Below, piece after piece: positions 27,507-35,875 of a stretch of DNA of 64,000 bases. A program made the position numbers and the translations under genes. The notes below the pieces were generated by a model. It had not been told where the DNA came from. It saw only the letters and a list, made by a program, of their open reading frames with translations, and made no database searches. Source of the stretch: Amycolatopsis decaplanina DSM 44594 (lineage in GTDB: Bacteria; Actinomycetota; Actinomycetes; Mycobacteriales; Pseudonocardiaceae); the NCBI RefSeq assembly GCF_000342005.1, contig NZ_AOHO01000069.1, positions 1 through 64,000 of the forward strand. Reading direction: 5' to 3'. Every line of letters begins with the position of its first letter. The first letter of the stretch is position 1.

Positions 27507-27878
27507 TCAGTTCGTGACAATGAACTCCGCGCGGACGATCCAGCCCCAGCAGTCGTACGACGCCGTGTACCGCCCCGGCACCGTCCCCACCGGACCGTCG
27601 CCGCGCAACGCGACACCGATGCCGCCGGTGCCGCCGTCCCCCACCACGCGCAGGGGAATCGGGGCGGCGAGCCCGTCCGCGACGAGGGTCGTCGCGAGCT
27701 CGCCCGCACCCGACGGGCGCAGGCAGTAGATATCCGCGGTGACCGTCCCACCTGCGGCGACGGCGCTCGGGCTCAAGACCAGACTCGACGGTCTGGTCGC
27801 GTTCGCCTGCCCCGCACCGGCCAAGGTGGACAAGATCGCCGCCCCCGCGACACACAACGCGGCCGAACGAAATTTCAT
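27507..27878 (-). CDS. Small secreted protein of unknown function
   Basis: 123 residues. Sec signal peptide (MKFRSAALCVAGAAILSTLAGAGQANA, cleavage near residue 27) followed by about 95 residues predicted to be beta-rich, with two cysteines (ADIYCLRPSG and ASYDCWGW) that could form a disulphide. No family recognised; the size and strand pattern recall an immunoglobulin-like secreted domain. ATG 27878 is preceded by GGAGGGAG. Confidence 0.75.
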   Translation of the reverse strand: MKFRSAALCVAGAAILSTLAGAGQANATRPSSLVLSPSAVAAGGTVTADIYCLRPSGAGELATTLVADGLAAPIPLRVVGDGGTGGIGVALRGDGPVGTVPGRYTASYDCWGWIVRAEFIVTN

Positions 27879-28290
27879 CTTCCGCTCCCTCCAGAAGACG
27901 GGCGAAGCTTTCACCCGCCATCCGATGGACGCACGACGCCCGGCGCGGGGTTGCCCACCAGGCGAGACTGGCCCGCCCGGGAACGAACGTGGGCCCATTG
28001 GGGCGAACGGCCGGTTTTAGCGGAATGTGACAGCGAATCATGCAAGAGCCGACGATCACACTAGGTAGACCTTGCGCCACTCGATAGGATCGCCGCCGAG
28101 AGCAACGGGGTGATCACCTCTATCCAGAGTGTTCAGAGGTTCTGGTGGGGACGGCCGGGTGTGCGGCCACACCATCCGCTATTGCCGGCCGGGCTTCCGT
28201 GAGGGAGTTCGACACCGGTCGATCAGTCCTGCGCTCGAACAGCCGGAACTTTTCCACGCCCGAGTTACTCCCCTTCCCCAGGAGTGCGTT
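27879..28290. other. 412-bp gap with structured leader of the ABC-conservon operon
   Basis: No gene is supported. From about 28113 to the GTG at 28291 several nested hairpins occur: CCTCT/AGAGG, CCAGA/TCTGG, GGTGTG/CACACC with a CGGC loop, and an enclosing CGGCCGG/CCGGCCG stem. AGGAG lies just before the start codon. It could be a cis-acting RNA. It does not match any riboswitch consensus I can recall with confidence, including guanidine-I and S-box. Confidence 0.45.
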
Positions 28291-29295
28291 GTGATTTCCC
28301 GTTCCCGCCGTCTCGTGACGGCGTTGTTGTGCGCCCTTTCGCTGGCGGGCGTGACCGCCCTTTCGGCTTGTTCCGACAGCACGGCCGCTTCCGGCACCAA
28401 GGTCACCATCGGTTACAGCGCCTGGCCGGGCTGGTTCCCGTGGGCGGTGGCCCAGGAGAAGGGCCTCTTCGAGAAGAACGGCGTGACCGTCGACCTGAAG
28501 TGGTTCGACAGCTACACCGAGAGCATCAACGCCCTCTCCTCCGGCGCGATCGACGCGAACAGCCAGACGCTGAACGACACCCTCGCGTCGGTCAGCGGTG
28601 GCGCGAAGCTGTCGGTGGTGCTGGTCAACGACAACTCGACCGGTAACGACAAGATCATCGCCCGGCAGGGGATCACCGGCGTCGCCGACCTCAAGGGCAA
28701 GAAGATCGCCGTCGAGCAGGGCACCGTCGACCACTACCTCCTGCTGCTCGCGCTGCAGGAGGCGAAGCTGACCGAGAAGGACGTCGAACTGGTCCCGCTG
28801 CTGACCGACGCCGCCGCGGCCGCGTTCGTCGGCGAGCAGGTCGACGCCGTCGCCGCCTTCGCTCCGTTCACCACGAAGGCGCTCGAGCGCCCCGGCAGCC
28901 GCGCGATCGCGACCTCCGCCGAATTCCCCGGTGCCATCCCGGACCACCTCGTCGTCTCCGAGCAGATGTCGAAGGAGCGCAAGAAGGAGGTCCAGGCGCT
29001 GGTGAGCACCTGGTTCGAGACGATCGACTGGATCAAGCAGAACCGGGACGAGGCCGTGCGGATCATGGCCAAACGCGGTGCGGTGTCGATCGACGAGTAC
29101 AAGACCTACGACGCCGGCACCACGATCTTCACCAAGCAGCAGAACCTCGACGCGTTCACCCCCGGCGTCACCCCCGCCCATCTGAACTTCCAGGCCGGCA
29201 AGATCGCCGACTTCATCGTCTCCAACGGGCTCGCCCAGGGCCGTCCGAACTTCGACGGGCTGTTCGACGACCAGTACGTCAAGGCGGTGAAGTGA
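28291..29295 (+). CDS. NitT/TauT-type ABC importer, substrate-binding lipoprotein
   Basis: 334 residues. Lipobox LSAC near residue 29 anchors it outside the membrane. The mature domain starts KVTIGYSAWPGWFPWAVAQEKGLF and contains SYTESINALSSGAIDANSQTLND, a pattern of the nitrate/sulfonate/taurine-binding (NMT1/SsuA-like) family. The true ligand is not readable; a nitrogen or sulfur compound is expected, and relatives in cyanobacteria lie beside guanidine genes. The GTG at 28291 has AGGAG upstream; the longer frame from 28129 is not signal-peptide-like. Overlaps the permease gene by 4 bp. Confidence 0.9.
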   Translation: MISRSRRLVTALLCALSLAGVTALSACSDSTAASGTKVTIGYSAWPGWFPWAVAQEKGLFEKNGVTVDLKWFDSYTESINALSSGAIDANSQTLNDTLASVSGGAKLSVVLVNDNSTGNDKIIARQGITGVADLKGKKIAVEQGTVDHYLLLLALQEAKLTEKDVELVPLLTDAAAAAFVGEQVDAVAAFAPFTTKALERPGSRAIATSAEFPGAIPDHLVVSEQMSKERKKEVQALVSTWFETIDWIKQNRDEAVRIMAKRGAVSIDEYKTYDAGTTIFTKQQNLDAFTPGVTPAHLNFQAGKIADFIVSNGLAQGRPNFDGLFDDQYVKAVK

Positions 29296-30245
29296 GCGCC
29301 ACGGACGCGGCGGGGCGGGCCGCTCAGCGGACGGACGCCGCTGACGAGGCCGAAGCGCGCCGTCTCGAAGACGAGCAGCGGCTCGCCGAAGCGCAGGAAG
29401 AGCGGCGTGGCACGCGACCGGACTGGTCGCCGCTGCCCCGCCGGGCGGGTCTCAAGCCGAACGCCTCCCCGCTGCTTTCGCTCCGGACGCCGATCCCCGC
29501 GCGCTGGCGGTGGACGCTGGCGGTCGCCTCGTTCGTGATCCCGCTGCTGATCTGGGTGACGCTGAACGCGCTGGGCACCATCAAACCCCTGTTCCTGCCG
29601 ACCCCGGTCGCGGTGTTCGACGCGCTGCTGAAGATGATCGAGTCGGGTGAACTGTTCAGCGACCTCTGGGCCACCACCCAGCGGGTGCTGCTCGGCTTCG
29701 GGCTCGCGGTGCTCGTCTCGGTTCCGCTCGGCATCGTGATGGGGACGTTCGACGCGGGGCTGGCACTGTTCGAACCGGTCATCGCGATGCTGCGCTACCT
29801 GCCGGCGAGCGCGTTCATCCCGCTGCTGATGATCTGGCTCGGCCTCGGCGAGCCGTCGAAGGTCGCCGTCCTGTTCCTCGGCACGGTCTTCTTCAACACT
29901 CTGATGACCGCCGACGCCGTGCGCGGGGTGCCGCGTTCCCTCATCGACGTGTCCTACACGCTCGGCGCGCGGCGCGGCGAGGTCCTGCGCAAGGTGATCG
30001 TCCCGCACGCGCTGCCCGGCATGATCGACGCGACCCGCGTCAACGCGGCGGCCGCGTGGAACTTCGTGGTGGTCGCCGAACTGATCAACGCCACCGCCGG
30101 GCTCGGTCTGCGGATCATGCGGGCGCAGCGATTCACCCAGACCGACCGGATCTTCGCGCTGCTGATCGTGATCGGCCTGCTCGGACTGGTCATCGACATC
30201 GCGTTGCGGCTCCTGCGGGCCAGAGTCGGGAAGTGGGCGGCATGA
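29292..30245 (+). CDS. NitT/TauT-type ABC importer permease
   Basis: 317 residues. A charged N-terminal tail rich in Glu and Arg (about 1-60, likely helical and cytoplasmic) precedes six membrane helices. The EAA-like loop TLGARRGEVLRKVIVPHALPGMIDATRVNAAAAW contacts the ATPase. The extended N-terminus is unusual for the family and may be a regulatory or docking tail. Overlaps both neighbours by 4 bp. Confidence 0.9.
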   Translation: MSATDAAGRAAQRTDAADEAEARRLEDEQRLAEAQEERRGTRPDWSPLPRRAGLKPNASPLLSLRTPIPARWRWTLAVASFVIPLLIWVTLNALGTIKPLFLPTPVAVFDALLKMIESGELFSDLWATTQRVLLGFGLAVLVSVPLGIVMGTFDAGLALFEPVIAMLRYLPASAFIPLLMIWLGLGEPSKVAVLFLGTVFFNTLMTADAVRGVPRSLIDVSYTLGARRGEVLRKVIVPHALPGMIDATRVNAAAAWNFVVVAELINATAGLGLRIMRAQRFTQTDRIFALLIVIGLLGLVIDIALRLLRARVGKWAA

Positions 30246-31030
30246 CGCTTCAGCTGAAAGGCGTCGCCAAGGACTACACGGTCCGTGGCGAGACCACCCG
30301 TGCGCTCGACGGGATCGACCTCGACGTCGCGCGCGGCGACTTCGTCTGCGTGGTCGGCGCGAGCGGGTCCGGCAAGTCGACCCTGCTGTCGCTGATCGCC
30401 GGACTGACCGAACCGACCGAGGGCCTGATCACCCTCGACGGCGACGCCGTGACCGGCCCCGGCCCGGATCGCGGCCTGGTGTTCCAGCACGGCGCGCTGT
30501 ACCCGTGGCGCACGGTGGAGAGCAATGTCGCGTTCGGACTGGAGTTGCTGAGCCTCGACAAGGCCGAACGGGCGCGCCGGATCGACTGGTATCTCGAAGA
30601 GACCGGGCTCGATCACCTGCGGAAGTCGTTGCCCAAACAGCTTTCCGGCGGGCAGAAGCAGCGGGTCGCGATCGCGCGGGCGCTGGCGTGCGAGCCCGAC
30701 GTGCTGCTGCTGGACGAACCTTTCGGCGCGCTGGACGTCCAGACCAAAGAGGACATGCAGGTCCTGATCCGCCGGATCTGGACCGACACGCACACCACCG
30801 TGCTGATGGTGACCCACGACGTCGAAGAGGCCGTGTTCCTCGGGGGACGCGTCGTGGTGCTGGCCTCGGATCCGGGCCGGGTCGCCGCGGACATCGTGGT
30901 CGGCCTGCCCGGTGAACGCGACCTCGCGGTCAAACGCGCGCCGGAGTTCGTCGCGCTGCGCGCGTCCATCGAAGACCTCGTCCGGGAGCAGCACCGCGGA
31001 CACCTCGGGCGGAGCCGGGGAGAAAGGTGA
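30242..31030 (+). CDS. NitT/TauT-type ABC importer ATPase
   Basis: 262 residues. Walker A GASGSGKSTLL near residue 42, Q-loop VFQHGALYPWRT, signature QLSGGQKQRV, Walker B VLLLDEPFGALD, and switch histidine in MVTHDVEEAV. The family is TauB/SsuB/NrtD. Its TGA overlaps the GTG of an alternative start of the following sensor gene, tying importer and conservon into one transcript. Confidence 0.92.
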   Translation: MTLQLKGVAKDYTVRGETTRALDGIDLDVARGDFVCVVGASGSGKSTLLSLIAGLTEPTEGLITLDGDAVTGPGPDRGLVFQHGALYPWRTVESNVAFGLELLSLDKAERARRIDWYLEETGLDHLRKSLPKQLSGGQKQRVAIARALACEPDVLLLDEPFGALDVQTKEDMQVLIRRIWTDTHTTVLMVTHDVEEAVFLGGRVVVLASDPGRVAADIVVGLPGERDLAVKRAPEFVALRASIEDLVREQHRGHLGRSRGER

Positions 31031-31032
31031 CC

Positions 31033-33669
31033 ATGAGGCACGGGAAGTCCCGGCCGGAACGCGTCGCGCGTTCCGGGTTGCTCGCCCACCTCGGCATCCG
31101 GGGCAAGCTCAACCTGCTCCTGATGCTGCCGCTGACCGCCGTGGTCCTGGTGTCGGTGCCTTACGTCGCCGGGGAGATCGACGACGCCCGGTCCGCCCGC
31201 ACCACCGCCGACGTCGCGTCGCAGGCCCGCGCGCTCGGCACGCTCGCCTGGGAACTGCAGCGGGAGCGGTTGCTGACGGCGCACTACATCGCGTCTTCGT
31301 CGGCGAGCAGTTCGGCGATGCTGAAGCAGCAGAGCGTCGTCGCGGAAACGGTGAACCAGGTGCGTTCGCAGCTGAGCGCGGACGCACCGGAGGAACTCGC
31401 GGCGGCGCTGGTGCGCATCGGGTCGCTGAACGAGATCCGGGAGAACGCGCTCCGGCGCGGCGCCTCGCTGGACAGCGTGGCGCGGACGTACCACGCGGTG
31501 ATCGACGCGGTCATCAACTCGCTCCGCCTCGTCCCGCAGCAGACCAGTGACGCGGAAGGCACCCGGCAGCTGACCGCGCTCGACGCGCTGCTGCGCGCGA
31601 ACGAGGAGAACTCGTTGCGTGGCATGGCGTTGATCATCGTGCTGGTCACCCCCGAATCCGGCGCGCCGGTGCTGGCCGACGCGAAGCAGCAGTCGTCGCT
31701 GTTCCTCGAACGGTTCGTGCAGCAGGCCGACGTCAGCCAGGCCACGCAGGTCGTCGCGGTCGAGCAGGGCGAGACGGGCCGCCGGGTCGACGCGCTGGAG
31801 AGCAGGCTCCCGGAGGCACGGGGCCCGCAGGCCGTGCAGAATTTGCTGCCGGACATCCTCGGCGCCGTCGACGCCCAGTCGAACCAGCGACGGCTCACCC
31901 AGGACGCGGTCACCACCGGCATCACCGACGCCGCGACCGCGCGGGCCGACGCCGCCCAGAACCTGGCGTGGACGATCGGTATCGGCGCCGGTGTGCTGTT
32001 CCTGCTGGTCGGTGGTCTCGCGATCGCGGTCAGCCGGTCGATCGCGGATCCGCTGCGGAAGCTGACCACGGCGGCGACTTCGGTCGCGGACCTCGCGAGC
32101 ACCGAACTGGTCCGCGTCACCGACACCGAGCAGGACGAAGAACTCGCGCCGCGGCTCGCCACCATCGACGTGTCCTCGCAGGACGAACTCGGCAAGCTGG
32201 CCGAGGCGTTCAACCGGGTGCAGTCCACCGCGGCCGAACTGGTGGAACGGCAGACCGTCACGCGGCGCAACGTCGGCCTCATGTTCGCCAACGTCGCGAA
32301 GCGCACGCAGAACCTGGTGGGCAGGCAGCTCGCGCTGGTCGACGAACTGGAGCGCAACGAGCAGGACGTCGCCCTGCTGGCGAGCCTCTACCGGCTCGAC
32401 CACCTTTCCACCCGCCTGCGCCGGAACGCGGACAACCTCCTCGTCGTTTCGGGGAACCGCGACGAGGCCCGGATCTCCGGTCCGATCGAGCTGTCGACGG
32501 CGCTGCGTTCGGCGCTCGCGGAGATCGAGGACTACCAGCGGGTCCGGCTCGGTTCGATGGGTGACGTCCTGCTGTCGTCGCCGTTCGGCTCCGATCTGGT
32601 GCTGATCTTCGCCGAGCTGCTGGAGAACGCGACGTCCTTCTCCCCGCCGGAGTCCTTTGTGGACGTCGGGACGAAGATCCTGCCCGACGGCTCCTGCCTG
32701 ATCGTGATCGTGGACCAGGGCATCGGCATGACGGCCGAACGGCTCGCCGAGGAGAACCGGCGGCTGGTCGAACGCGAGCGGCTCGAACTGGCGCCGACCA
32801 GTGTGCTCGGGCTGTTCGTGGTCGGACGCCTCGCGCGGCGGCACGGGCTCAAGGTCGAACTGACCGAGACCGAGCCGGGCGCGGGCATCACCGCGCGGCT
32901 CACCGTCCCGCCGAATCTGCTGACCTACCGGCCGCCCGCGCCGAAGTCCGTCCCGGCGCCGCCGGTGTGGCCGACGGCCGAACCGGGTGACGAGGCCGAA
33001 CCGCCGTCCCGGCCCGAGCCGCGGGAGAAGGCCGGACACGAGCCGCCGGCGCTGGCGATCGCCGGGATGATCCCGCGCGACGGTCAGCGTCCCAAGGACT
33101 TCCGGTGGTTCCGCAAGACCGACGGGGAGATCCCGGAACCCGCGCCACTGCCGACACCGCTGCCGACACCGCTGCCCGAACCGTTGCCCGCGTTCCAGGC
33201 CCCCGCGCCGACGCTGACCGCCGCCGATTCCGGGGAGACCCGTGGCGGGCTGCGGCGGCGGGTCAAGGGTGCGCAGCTTCCCGGCGCCCCCGAAGCGCCG
33301 GCGCGGCAGAAGTCCAGGCATGATCCAGAAGCGGCCAAAGCGGCCTTCGACGGTTTCGAGGCCGGACTCGCGAAGGCCACCGCACCGCCGGCGACCGACC
33401 CGGCTCCCCCGCCCATGCCGACCCCGACACCGGTGCCCGCCGCCTCCCGCGGCGGTCTCACCAGGCGGGTCCCCGGTGCCCAGCTGGCGCCGGGACTGGC
33501 GAAAGGACCGGCCGCGCGGCATCAGACCGCGCGGGCGGCGCTGAACACCACCAAGCCCAAGGGCATGCGTGACCCCGAGGCCGAGCGTGCCGCGTTCGAC
33601 GCCTTCAGTGACGGGTTGGAGAAAGCCGTCAACCCGGAGATGGAACAGAGAGAGAAGAGCAAGAGATGA
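31033..33669 (+). CDS. cvnA: Conservon sensor kinase-like protein with nitrate/nitrite-sensing (NIT) domain
   Basis: 878 residues. Membrane helix about 24-44, an extracytoplasmic helical domain with the NIT-like run WELQRERLLTAHYIAS, a second helix near 315-335, a HAMP region, a dimerisation-like helix pair (LFANVAKRTQNL type, then LDHLSTRLRRNADNLLV) and an ATPase domain with ELLENATSFSPP and DQGIGM. There is no classic phospho-acceptor HE motif; CvnA proteins typically lack it. The long Pro-rich C-terminal tail holds two related GGLxRRVxGAQL...DPEAxxAAFD modules. I prefer ATG 31033 (GGGGAGAAAGG upstream); GTG 31027 overlaps the ATPase stop. Confidence 0.9.
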   Translation: MRHGKSRPERVARSGLLAHLGIRGKLNLLLMLPLTAVVLVSVPYVAGEIDDARSARTTADVASQARALGTLAWELQRERLLTAHYIASSSASSSAMLKQQSVVAETVNQVRSQLSADAPEELAAALVRIGSLNEIRENALRRGASLDSVARTYHAVIDAVINSLRLVPQQTSDAEGTRQLTALDALLRANEENSLRGMALIIVLVTPESGAPVLADAKQQSSLFLERFVQQADVSQATQVVAVEQGETGRRVDALESRLPEARGPQAVQNLLPDILGAVDAQSNQRRLTQDAVTTGITDAATARADAAQNLAWTIGIGAGVLFLLVGGLAIAVSRSIADPLRKLTTAATSVADLASTELVRVTDTEQDEELAPRLATIDVSSQDELGKLAEAFNRVQSTAAELVERQTVTRRNVGLMFANVAKRTQNLVGRQLALVDELERNEQDVALLASLYRLDHLSTRLRRNADNLLVVSGNRDEARISGPIELSTALRSALAEIEDYQRVRLGSMGDVLLSSPFGSDLVLIFAELLENATSFSPPESFVDVGTKILPDGSCLIVIVDQGIGMTAERLAEENRRLVERERLELAPTSVLGLFVVGRLARRHGLKVELTETEPGAGITARLTVPPNLLTYRPPAPKSVPAPPVWPTAEPGDEAEPPSRPEPREKAGHEPPALAIAGMIPRDGQRPKDFRWFRKTDGEIPEPAPLPTPLPTPLPEPLPAFQAPAPTLTAADSGETRGGLRRRVKGAQLPGAPEAPARQKSRHDPEAAKAAFDGFEAGLAKATAPPATDPAPPPMPTPTPVPAASRGGLTRRVPGAQLAPGLAKGPAARHQTARAALNTTKPKGMRDPEAERAAFDAFSDGLEKAVNPEMEQREKSKR

Positions 33670-34091
33670 CGACCGGAGTCAGCGTCGAAGCCCGGAACTT
33701 CAACTGGTTGGTGACGCGCTTCGCACAGAACACGGCGAGCGCGATGGGCGCGATCGCCGTCTCGGCCGACGGCCTGCTGATCGCGATGTCGTCCGAGCTG
33801 GAACGGGCCAACGCCGACCGGCTGGCGGCGATCTGCTCGGCGATGCTCGGCCTCGCGCACGGTGTCTCCGAGAGCCACCCGCTCGGTTCGCCCGACAAGA
33901 TCATCATCGAGCTGGAGCAGGGTTACCTGCTGGTCTGCACGATCAGCATCGGTTGTTCGCTCGGCGTGCTCGCCACCAAGCAGGCCAGCCTGGGCACGAT
34001 CGCCTACGAGATGGCGATGTTCGCCAACCGGGCGACCGAGGTGCTCACCCCCGCGCTGATCGAAGAACTCAAGAAGAGCGTCGGCAGCTGA
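33666..34091 (+). CDS. cvnB: Roadblock/LC7-domain protein, conservon component
   Basis: 141 residues, a single Roadblock/LC7 domain. It starts NFNWLVTRFAQNTASAMGAIAVSADGLLIA, the usual conservon CvnB pattern. Roadblock proteins are GTPase-activating or scaffolding partners of MglA-like GTPases, here the downstream GTPase. The ATG overlaps the sensor stop by 4 bp. Confidence 0.93.
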   Translation: MTTGVSVEARNFNWLVTRFAQNTASAMGAIAVSADGLLIAMSSELERANADRLAAICSAMLGLAHGVSESHPLGSPDKIIIELEQGYLLVCTISIGCSLGVLATKQASLGTIAYEMAMFANRATEVLTPALIEELKKSVGS

Positions 34092-34111
34092 ACTGACTAG
34101 GGGACAAGGGA

Positions 34112-34492
34112 ATGAGCGACGATCAGGTACCCCAGCCGCGAGGCGCCGGACAGGGCATCTCGCGGCTACGCCCGTATCTGCTCACCGCCGGCCGCGCGCA
34201 GCCGGTGGACGGCACGCTCGAAATCGAGGCTCAGGTGCTCACGAGCAGGCTCGGCGCGGCATCGCACGCGAGGCTGACCTTCGAACGACGGGAGATCGTT
34301 TCCCTCTGCCGGGAAACGAAATCCGTCGCCGAAGTGGCGGCGATGCTCGGCCTGCACATCGGCGTGGCCAGGGTGCTCGTGGCGGATCTCGCCGCACTCG
34401 GCTACGTCGTGCTCCGTCGCCCGGCCGGAGCCTTCACCCAGGACCTCGGCATGATCGAAAGGGTCATTCGTGGACTCGAATCAATTCGCTGA
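34112..34492 (+). CDS. cvnC: DUF742 protein, conservon component
   Basis: 126 residues. DUF742 signature: SRLRPYLLTAGRAQP near residue 17, then a winged-helix-like part EIVSLCRETKSVAEVAAMLGLHIGVARVLVADLAALGYV. The family has an HTH-like core and an unclear role. Its gene overlaps the GTPase gene by 23 bp, which is common in conservons. Confidence 0.92.
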   Translation: MSDDQVPQPRGAGQGISRLRPYLLTAGRAQPVDGTLEIEAQVLTSRLGAASHARLTFERREIVSLCRETKSVAEVAAMLGLHIGVARVLVADLAALGYVVLRRPAGAFTQDLGMIERVIRGLESIR

Positions 34493-35063
34493 ACCGCCGT
34501 CGGCCAAGCCGCCGACTCCGGTCAAGATCGTCATCGCCGGCGGATTCGGGGTCGGCAAGACGACCACCGTCGGCGCGATCTCCGAGATCAAACCGCTGAC
34601 CACCGAGGCCGCGATGACCTCGGCGGGTGCGGCCGTCGACGGCTCCGGCGGGGAGGTGCCGTCGAAGACCACCACCACGGTGGCGCTGGACTTCGGCTGC
34701 ATCACCATCGACGAAGAGGTGAAGCTGTACCTCTTCGGCACGCCGGGTCAGGACCGGTTCGGGTTCATGTGGCACGACCTCGTGCTGGGCGCGCTGGGCG
34801 CGCTCGTCATCGTCGACACCCGGCGGCTCGACGACTGCTATCCGGCCGTCGACTACTTCGAGAAGGCCGGACTGCCGTTCGTGGTCGGGGTGAACGTCTT
34901 CGACGGCTCGCTCAAGCACGACCTCGAAGACGTGCGCTGGGCACTCGCGGTGAGCGAGGACGTCCCGCTGATCACGTTCGACGCACGAGCTCGGCTTTCG
35001 GTGCGGGACGCGCTGCTGGCCGTGCTGCACAACACCTTCCGGCGCGCTTCCGCCGCCTCCTGA
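34470..35063 (+). CDS. cvnD: Conservon GTPase (MglA-like)
   Basis: 197 residues. P-loop GGFGVGKTT near residue 25, then a LYLFGTPGQDRF switch II. Small Ras-like GTPase of the CvnD type, predicted to work with the Roadblock and DUF742 proteins in signalling from the sensor. GTG start overlaps the DUF742 gene. A family-C palindrome begins 25 bp after the stop and likely ends the seven-gene operon. Confidence 0.93.
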   Translation: MDSNQFAEPPSAKPPTPVKIVIAGGFGVGKTTTVGAISEIKPLTTEAAMTSAGAAVDGSGGEVPSKTTTTVALDFGCITIDEEVKLYLFGTPGQDRFGFMWHDLVLGALGALVIVDTRRLDDCYPAVDYFEKAGLPFVVGVNVFDGSLKHDLEDVRWALAVSEDVPLITFDARARLSVRDALLAVLHNTFRRASAAS

Positions 35064-35087
35064 CCCTCTCCGCCCTCGCCCCGCCCT

Positions 35088-35151
35088 CGCAATTCGGCAC
35101 CTGCTTGCGATAGTTCGTCCTCGAACCACCGCAAGCAGGTGCCGAATTGCG
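35088..35151. repeat. Family-C palindrome, copy 1
   Basis: Perfect 22-bp arms (35088-35109 and 35130-35151), each beginning CGCAATT and ending TTGCG with core GCACCTGC, around a 20-bp spacer. Each arm is itself a small hairpin because CGCAA and TTGCG pair. It separates the cvnD gene from the convergent TetR gene. Relatives at 55954-56018 and, as split arms, 46732-46753 and 47752-47773. Confidence 0.92.
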
Positions 35152-35163
35152 GCAGGGCAGGGG

Positions 35164-35784
35164 TCAGGCGGGCCGGGTGATCGCGGCCAGCATCAGGGCC
35201 CGGAGTTCGGCGGCGACGTCGGCGACCGGAAGCGGCGGGGTGTGCGCCTGCCACTCGCGCAGCAGTCCGGTCGCCGCGCCGACGAGCGCGATCGCCGTCA
35301 GGTGGTAGTCGCGATCCGGCGCCACGCCGTGCGCGGCGGCGTGCCGGGCCTCGGTCTCGATGAACGCGGCCCACCGGTCGACCCATTCCTGGTGCTGCGC
35401 CTCCAAAGCGGCACTGACCCCGACGGCCTCGACGTAGTTCAGCCGCGGCATCCGGGGATCCGACGTCACCGTGCCGACGAAGACGTCCAGCAGAGTCCCG
35501 ATCCGGGTGACCGCGTCAGCGTCCTCCAAGCGGTCCAAGGTGCCGGTGACGTGCTCCAGCGCGAGGGCGTTGATGCGCTCGTGCAGGGTGAGCAGCACCT
35601 TCTCCTTGCTCTCGAACTCCTCGTAGAAGTTCCGCGTCGAGACGCCGGCGCGCGTGCACAACTCGGTGATCTTCGCCTGCTGGTAGCCCGTCGAGGTGAA
35701 CAGGTCCAGGGCCGCCGAGAGCAGGCGTTCACGCCGTTCGGCGCGCCGTTGCTCGGGCGCGACTCCGCCGTAGGTGCGGGCCAC
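35164..35784 (-). CDS. TetR/AcrR family regulator
   Basis: 206 residues. HTH near residues 34-62 (KITELCTRAGVSTRNFYEEFESKE) and a helical C-terminal domain. It is divergent from a secreted lipase with about 90 bp between starts. The GTG at 35784 starts VARTYGG with GGGGGAGG upstream; the ATG-started longer frame would overlap the likely promoter. GGTAA/TTACC elements at about 35801 and 35856 are operator candidates. Confidence 0.85.
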   Translation of the reverse strand: MARTYGGVAPEQRRAERRERLLSAALDLFTSTGYQQAKITELCTRAGVSTRNFYEEFESKEKVLLTLHERINALALEHVTGTLDRLEDADAVTRIGTLLDVFVGTVTSDPRMPRLNYVEAVGVSAALEAQHQEWVDRWAAFIETEARHAAAHGVAPDRDYHLTAIALVGAATGLLREWQAHTPPLPVADVAAELRALMLAAITRPA

Positions 35785-35875
35785 TCGACCTCCCCCGATT
35801 CGGTAACAGGGATTGCCAGATGGTAGCAACACCGCCTACATTGCGAAAATCTCAATTACCAAACTGGAGGCTGAA

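Noticed and set aside
28129..28290. N-terminal extension of the substrate-binding protein
   Set aside because: It would add 54 residues before a clear lipoprotein signal. The GTG at 28291 has its own AGGAG site.
28113..28290. Guanidine-I, S-box or SAM-IV riboswitch
   Set aside because: TATCCAGAG and GGACGGCC recall S-box parts, but the rest of the core (GATGAAGCC, GGCAACC) is absent, and the guanidine-I core is not found. Left as an unassigned leader.
30613..33522. 969-residue open frame on the minus strand
   Set aside because: Antisense to the ABC ATPase and CvnA genes. Composition is Arg/Gly/Gln-rich with no recognisable domain. CvnA and the importer have clear domains in the other strand.
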